Of a stretch of DNA of 27,201 nucleotides, positions 23,117 to 27,201 are shown piece after piece. The translations under genes and the position numbers were made by a program. The DNA is taken from positions 1-27,201 of the forward strand of contig JABHUT010000172.1 of the NCBI GenBank assembly GCA_018658685.1. The letters run 5' to 3'. How positions within the stretch are numbered: the first letter of the stretch is position 1; each line of letters opens with the position of its first letter. This stretch comes from Alphaproteobacteria bacterium. GTDB lineage: Bacteria > Pseudomonadota > Alphaproteobacteria > MED-G09. Under the pieces are notes generated by a model. It did not search any database. It was given only the letters and a program-made list of their open reading frames with translations, and was not told the origin of the DNA.

Positions 23117-24139
23117 TTAGTTTTTATCTTTATCAACTAATTTATTTTCACCAAGCCATGACATCATATTCCTTAATTCACCACCCACTTCTTCAATTTG
23201 ATGGTTACTAGAATCTTTCCTCATTGAGTGAAATTCTTTATTTGACCCAGATTTATTTTCATTCATCCAATCTTTAACAAATTTACCCGATTGTATGTTC
23301 TCAAGAACCTTTTTCATCGCTACTTTTGATTCACTACCTACAACAGCTGGACCTGAGACATATCCTCCATACTCAGCTGTATTTGAGATAGAATAATTCA
23401 TATTATTAATTCCACCCTCATACATTAAATCAACTATAAGCTTCATTTCATGCAAGCACTCAAAGTAGGCCATTTCAGGTGCATATCCACCCTCTACAAG
23501 AGTCTCAAAGCCATTTCGAATTAACTCTACAACGCCACCACATAAAACTGCTTGCTCACCAAATAAATCGGTTTCACACTCTTCTTTGAAAGTTGTTTCT
23601 ATTATTGCAGCTCTCCCGCCTCCAAGAGCAGATGCATAAGATAAACCCAATTGAGTTGCATTACCTGTTGAATCTTTATCAACAGCTATTAGACATGGAA
23701 CTCCTGCATTTCTCTCGTACTCTGATCTCACAGTATGGCCTGGGCCTTTTGGGGCAACCATAAGGATATCTAAATCCTCTCTAGGTTTGATTAAGTCGAA
23801 ATGAATATTTAAACCATGAGCAAATAATAATGCAGATCCTTCTTTTAGATTATCTTTAATCTCATCATTATAAATATCAGCCTGAAGCTCGTCAGGTGTT
23901 AACATCATCATAACATCAGCCCATTTAGCTGCATCTGCAACATTCATGACATTGAAGCCTGCATTTTTAGCCTTTTCAACAGAAGATGAGTCCTCTCTTA
24001 GAGCAACGCATACTTCCGAAACTCCACTGTCCTTAAGATTTAAAGCGTGAGCATGACCTTGACTTCCATACCCTATAACAGCAACTTTTTTAGATTGAAT
24101 TATTTCTAAATCAGCATCTTTATCATAATAAACTTTCAT
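23117..24139 (-). CDS. ilvC: ketol-acid reductoisomerase
   Basis: A 340-aa class I enzyme, the usual length. It rearranges and reduces acetolactate or acetohydroxybutyrate to the dihydroxy acids of valine and isoleucine synthesis. The nucleotide motif is G23-Y-G-S-Q-G28, and the following loop LREDSSS fits NADPH. Magnesium ligands include D191 and E195 in ETDLFGEQAVLCGG; KGPGHTVR (131–138) is also typical. AAGGAG lies 8 nt before the ATG. It is 23 nt below ilvH, so it is the third gene of the ilvBHC unit. Confidence 0.97.
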   Translation of the reverse strand: MKVYYDKDADLEIIQSKKVAVIGYGSQGHAHALNLKDSGVSEVCVALREDSSSVEKAKNAGFNVMNVADAAKWADVMMMLTPDELQADIYNDEIKDNLKEGSALLFAHGLNIHFDLIKPREDLDILMVAPKGPGHTVRSEYERNAGVPCLIAVDKDSTGNATQLGLSYASALGGGRAAIIETTFKEECETDLFGEQAVLCGGVVELIRNGFETLVEGGYAPEMAYFECLHEMKLIVDLMYEGGINNMNYSISNTAEYGGYVSGPAVVGSESKVAMKKVLENIQSGKFVKDWMNENKSGSNKEFHSMRKDSSNHQIEEVGGELRNMMSWLGENKLVDKDKN

Positions 24140-24162
24140 TAATCATCTCCTTAAAAAGAATT

Positions 24163-24678
24163 TTACTCTTTTGATCCACGTAAAATAGCAGCAAGACCAG
24201 TTCTAGATATATCGTTCAACCCTAATGGACGCAAAAGGTCAATAAAGGAATTTATTTTATCCATTGCTCCAGTCAATTCAAAAACAAATGAGTTTTCCGT
24301 AGTATCAACAATCTTAGCTCTATAAATTTCACAAAGTCTTAATATTTCATCTTTGGTTTCGGATGAATATAAAACTTTAATCAAAGCCATCTCCCTTTCA
24401 ACAGATGGTCCTTCGATAGTTAAATCTGTAACTTTATGAACAGGAACAAGTCGCTCTAATTGACTTTTTATTTGAGCTATTGTTTTAGGGCTTCCAGTTG
24501 TCACAATTGTAATTCTTGAGGTTTGTGAATCTTTATCAATTTCGGCAACAGTTAAGCTTTCAATATTATAGCCACGACCAGAAAATAACCCTATAACTCT
24601 AGCAAGCACTCCTGCTTCATTGTCAACAAGAACAGAAAAGGTATGTGTTTCTTGAGCACCCTCTTTAATTGTAATCAT
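24163..24678 (-). CDS. ilvH: acetolactate synthase, small regulatory subunit
   Basis: A 171-aa protein with an N-terminal ACT domain (FSVLVDNEAGVLARVIGLFSG, residues 14–34; then GYNIESLTVAE), which binds valine for feedback inhibition, and the usual C-terminal domain ending in GLAAILRG. It activates the catalytic subunit. Its ATG overlaps the end of ilvB by 4 nt (ATGA), so the two subunits are made in a coupled way. Confidence 0.96.
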   Translation of the reverse strand: MITIKEGAQETHTFSVLVDNEAGVLARVIGLFSGRGYNIESLTVAEIDKDSQTSRITIVTTGSPKTIAQIKSQLERLVPVHKVTDLTIEGPSVEREMALIKVLYSSETKDEILRLCEIYRAKIVDTTENSFVFELTGAMDKINSFIDLLRPLGLNDISRTGLAAILRGSKE

Positions 24679-26420
24679 ATTAAAACCTTGCCTTCATCGC
24701 CAACTTCCATATTTATACCATCATCATTGAATAACATTTCATTGTGTGCAGCTCCAGAAGGGATCATTGGATAACAATTCTCATCTTTATCAACAACACA
24801 ATCAAATAATACTGGCAGATTTGAATCAAGCATTTCATTTATCTTGGAATCCAACTCATCTGGGGTTTGAGCCCTGACACCGTGAGCGCCATAAGCTTCG
24901 GCTAACTTAACAAAGTCTGGAAGAGATTCTGTATATGAATGAGAATATCTTCCGCCATGAAGAAGTTCTTGCCACTGCCTTACCATTCCCATGTATTGAT
25001 TATTTAATATGAAAACTTTAATTGGAAGTTTATGTTGAACTGCAGTAGACAGCTCTTGCATATTCATAAGAACTGACGCCTCACCAGCAATATCTATAAC
25101 AGTTGATTTTGGAAAGGCTACTTGAGTTCCTATAGCGGCGGGTAATCCATCCCCCATTGTTCCTAAACCGCCAGAAGTCATCCACCTATTTGGCTCAGCA
25201 AAATGATAGTGTTGTGCCGCCCACATTTGATGCTGTCCAACCTCAGTGGTTATATAAGTATCTCTATCTTTGGTTAACTCGTATAAACGCTCAACAGCAT
25301 ACTGAGGCTTTATAATCTTTTTAGATTTAGAGTAATTTAAAGATTTTTTTTGTCTCCACTCATTAATTTTTTCCCACCATCTTGAAGTATCAGTTTTCAA
25401 TCCCTTTGACTTCCAAAGTATAAGGAGGTTTTCTAAAACATGTGCACAATCACCAATCACAGCAACATCAACATCAATTGTTTTGTTTATTGAAGTGGGA
25501 TCAATATCAATATGTATTTTTTTGGAATTAGGTGAAAACGCATCTAGCCTTCCTGTAACTCTATCATCAAATCTAGCCCCAACATTAATTATTAAATCAC
25601 AGTCATGCATAGCCATATTCGCTTCATATGTTCCATGCATACCCAGCATACCTAACCATTTATTATCACTTGCAGGGAATGCACCTAATCCCATTAATGT
25701 TGATGTAATTGGAAATCCAGTTGTAGATACTAACTCCCTAAGAAGATGACTCGCTTCCGGGCCAGAATTAATAACACCTCCCCCAGTATAAAAAATTGGA
25801 TTTTGTGCATTTGACATTAATTCAATAGCTTGCTCAATCTCTGATATTTCAGGTTTTATGACAGGTTTATAACTAGGATGTTCTACCTCATCCATTGAAC
25901 AATATTCTGCATCAGCAAACTGAACATCTTTCGGTATATCAATTAAAACAGGACCAGGTCTTCCAGTTGTGGCAATCAAAAATGCTAAATGGATTGTTTT
26001 TGCAAGATCCTCAGGGCGCCTCACCAACCAATTATGCTTTGTACATGGTCTAGTAATACCAACAGTATCACTTTCTTGAAAAGCATCAGTACCAATAAGA
26101 TGACTTGGTACCTGACCAGATATACAAACAAGTGGAATAGAATCCATTAAAGCATCGGTTAATCCTGTTACGGCATTAGTTGCCCCAGGCCCTGAGGTAA
26201 CTAAAACTACACCAGGCTTACCTGAGGATCTAGCATAGCCCTCAGCTGCATGAACAGCACCCTGCTCGTGACGAACCAATATATGCTCAGGAGAATCATT
26301 GCTCTTAAATAATTCGTCATATAATGGTAAAACTGCTCCCCCGGGATACCCAAAGATATGGTCAACACCATGCTCTTTTAAAGCCTTAACTATTACTTCA
26401 GCTCCAGTCATTTTGGTCAT
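24675..26420 (-). CDS. ilvB: acetolactate synthase, large catalytic subunit
   Basis: A 581-aa thiamine-diphosphate enzyme joining two pyruvates, or pyruvate and 2-oxobutyrate, at the start of valine, leucine and isoleucine synthesis. The cofactor-activating glutamate is E52 in RHEQGA; GGLGTMGDGLPAAIG precedes the diphosphate-binding region. That region reads IAGEASVLMNMQEL (444–457) with NNQYMG later, so the usual GDG aspartate is E447 here. Arg-containing VRQWQELLHGGRYS is conserved. The ATG has AAGGA 7 nt upstream. It lies 98 nt below miaA and is followed directly by ilvH and ilvC. Confidence 0.96.
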   Translation of the reverse strand: MTKMTGAEVIVKALKEHGVDHIFGYPGGAVLPLYDELFKSNDSPEHILVRHEQGAVHAAEGYARSSGKPGVVLVTSGPGATNAVTGLTDALMDSIPLVCISGQVPSHLIGTDAFQESDTVGITRPCTKHNWLVRRPEDLAKTIHLAFLIATTGRPGPVLIDIPKDVQFADAEYCSMDEVEHPSYKPVIKPEISEIEQAIELMSNAQNPIFYTGGGVINSGPEASHLLRELVSTTGFPITSTLMGLGAFPASDNKWLGMLGMHGTYEANMAMHDCDLIINVGARFDDRVTGRLDAFSPNSKKIHIDIDPTSINKTIDVDVAVIGDCAHVLENLLILWKSKGLKTDTSRWWEKINEWRQKKSLNYSKSKKIIKPQYAVERLYELTKDRDTYITTEVGQHQMWAAQHYHFAEPNRWMTSGGLGTMGDGLPAAIGTQVAFPKSTVIDIAGEASVLMNMQELSTAVQHKLPIKVFILNNQYMGMVRQWQELLHGGRYSHSYTESLPDFVKLAEAYGAHGVRAQTPDELDSKINEMLDSNLPVLFDCVVDKDENCYPMIPSGAAHNEMLFNDDGINMEVGDEGKVLI

Positions 26421-26469
26421 GAAAAATTCCTTAAAATTTAAAAATACTAATTATGCCATTAAAAATATT

Positions 26470-26540
26470 AAAATATGCTGAAAATTAGTCACTTGTGAAC
26501 CAAAGGTCAATAATTTTTTTATAATTTTTTTATAATTTCA
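26470..26540 (-). promoter_or_regulatory. candidate ilvB promoter with phased A-tracts
   Basis: Read leftward, two runs of seven A spaced 11 bp apart (26510–26531) lead straight into TTGACC (26510–26505), a five-of-six -35 match. The -10 is unclear: TAATTT at 17 bp is poor. An alternative is TTCACA (26499–26494) with TATTTT 18 bp on (26475–26470). A-tracts in this place usually act as an UP element or bend DNA. No leucine- or isoleucine-rich leader ORF is present before ilvB. Confidence 0.35.
26510..26538. repeat. 11-bp tandem repeat at the end of miaA
   Basis: The unit ATAATTTTTTT occurs twice exactly (26510–26520 and 26521–26531) and partly a third time. It covers the miaA stop codon and forms the phased A-tracts upstream of ilvB. 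Copy-number slippage would alter the MiaA C-terminus and the promoter geometry. Confidence 0.7.
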
Positions 26541-27201
26541 ACTACATTTTTATCTGAATATTGCGTATTTATCTTATTCCACGTAATCATCTGATTATTT
26601 ATCCAGGTTATTTGACGTTTAGCGTATTGATGAGTTTTAAATTTTATTAGGTCAGAGGCTTCCTTGATTGAGATTTTTTCTTCAAGAAAAGATGATATTT
26701 CTTCAACTCCAATAGCTTTCAAAATAGGAGAGTCTTTTGAGTAATTTTTTTTCTGAAGATTTTCAACCTCATCAATAACACCTTCACTCAACATATTATC
26801 GACCCTTAAATCACATCTCTCATAAATCCATTCTCTATCAGCCTCAACACTGAAATTTATTGTAGGTTTATCAATATATTTAACTCTCTTCATTTTCCAA
26901 TAATCAGAAATTCTTTTCCTTGTACCCGTGTAAACTTCGAGAGCCCTCATAACTCTTTGTCTATCATTTGGATTAATTTTTTCTGCCGCAACTGGGTCTA
27001 CTTTTTGTAAATCTGAGTAAAGACTCTCAAGTCCGTCCTTTAATAGTAAATCGTTTAACTCCTCCCTAACTAAATAATCAATATCAGGTATTGGAGATAA
27101 ACCATCTGTAATTGCTTTAAAATAAAGACCTGTACCACCAACAATTATTGGAGTTTTTCCTTTTTCAATTATATTTTCGGTTAACGCTTTTGTTTCACCA
27201 A
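26519..27201 (-). CDS. miaA: tRNA dimethylallyltransferase, C-terminal part (start outside window)
   Basis: The frame is open to the right edge, so only the last 227 or so codons are seen; an ATG at 26950 is internal. The visible part starts GETKALTENIIEKGKTPIIV and continues VGGTGLYFKAITDGLSPIP, NDRQRVMRALEVYTGT and a C-terminal helix with KTHQYAKRQITW, all typical of MiaA. The enzyme adds a dimethylallyl group to A37 of tRNAs that read codons starting with U. The P-loop lies outside the window. Position upstream of ilvB is a common arrangement in alphaproteobacteria. Confidence 0.95.
   Translation of the reverse strand, partial: GETKALTENIIEKGKTPIIVGGTGLYFKAITDGLSPIPDIDYLVREELNDLLLKDGLESLYSDLQKVDPVAAEKINPNDRQRVMRALEVYTGTRKRISDYWKMKRVKYIDKPTINFSVEADREWIYERCDLRVDNMLSEGVIDEVENLQKKNYSKDSPILKAIGVEEISSFLEEKISIKEASDLIKFKTHQYAKRQITWINNQMITWNKINTQYSDKNVVEIIKKL

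Overview
The window is compact, AT-rich bacterial DNA with almost no non-coding space. Gene order and protein type point to a free-living, probably marine alphaproteobacterium with a small genome. On the minus strand the order miaA–ilvB–ilvH–ilvC–leuA is the arrangement I associate with alphaproteobacteria. The TonB-dependent receptor and the TAT-free export signals show a Gram-negative envelope. A large receptor and a periplasmic PQQ dehydrogenase argue against SAR11 itself and fit better with another AT-rich marine alphaproteobacterial clade. That placement is inference, not something the sequence proves.

Layout. 1–1850 (+): the end of a MoxR-type AAA ATPase, its CoxE-like VWA partner and a small Cys-rich lipoprotein. 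1852–3230 (-): a [2Fe-2S] ferredoxin and a type-2 ferredoxin–NADP reductase, a likely electron-transfer pair. 3387–7033: a GT4 glycosyltransferase, a methyltransferase and a one-domain alpha/alpha-toroid protein read rightward, meeting a second methyltransferase read leftward behind an AGCS amino-acid/Na+ symporter (7011–8516). 8609–11043 (+): phnC-phnE-phnE-type ABC transporter genes joined by 8-nt overlaps, with no binding protein next to them. 11323–11398: tRNA-Lys(CTT), followed 20 nt later by a TTG-started fatty-acid-hydroxylase/sterol-desaturase-like gene that ends at a bidirectional terminator.

12365–20442: a TonB-dependent receptor; a 69-aa secreted protein with a possible 29-aa coupled ORF; a class IV aminotransferase; a steroid-5-alpha-reductase-like membrane enzyme (+); and a leftward PQQ dehydrogenase–SDR–NmrA operon. 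Together these suggest uptake and periplasmic or membrane oxidation/reduction of an alcohol- or lipid-like substrate, which is not identified. 20512–27201 (-): the branched-chain amino acid block miaA (partial), ilvB, ilvH, ilvC, leuA, followed by a PlsC-like acyltransferase.

The most notable feature is upstream of leuA: an ATG-started 44-codon leader ORF (22965–23099) whose last 21 residues contain 12 leucines. It is followed by three short complementary segments able to form two mutually exclusive hairpins, one of which hides the leuA Shine-Dalgarno. This reads as a leucine-responsive translational attenuator. No mobile elements, CRISPR arrays or rRNA genes were seen.
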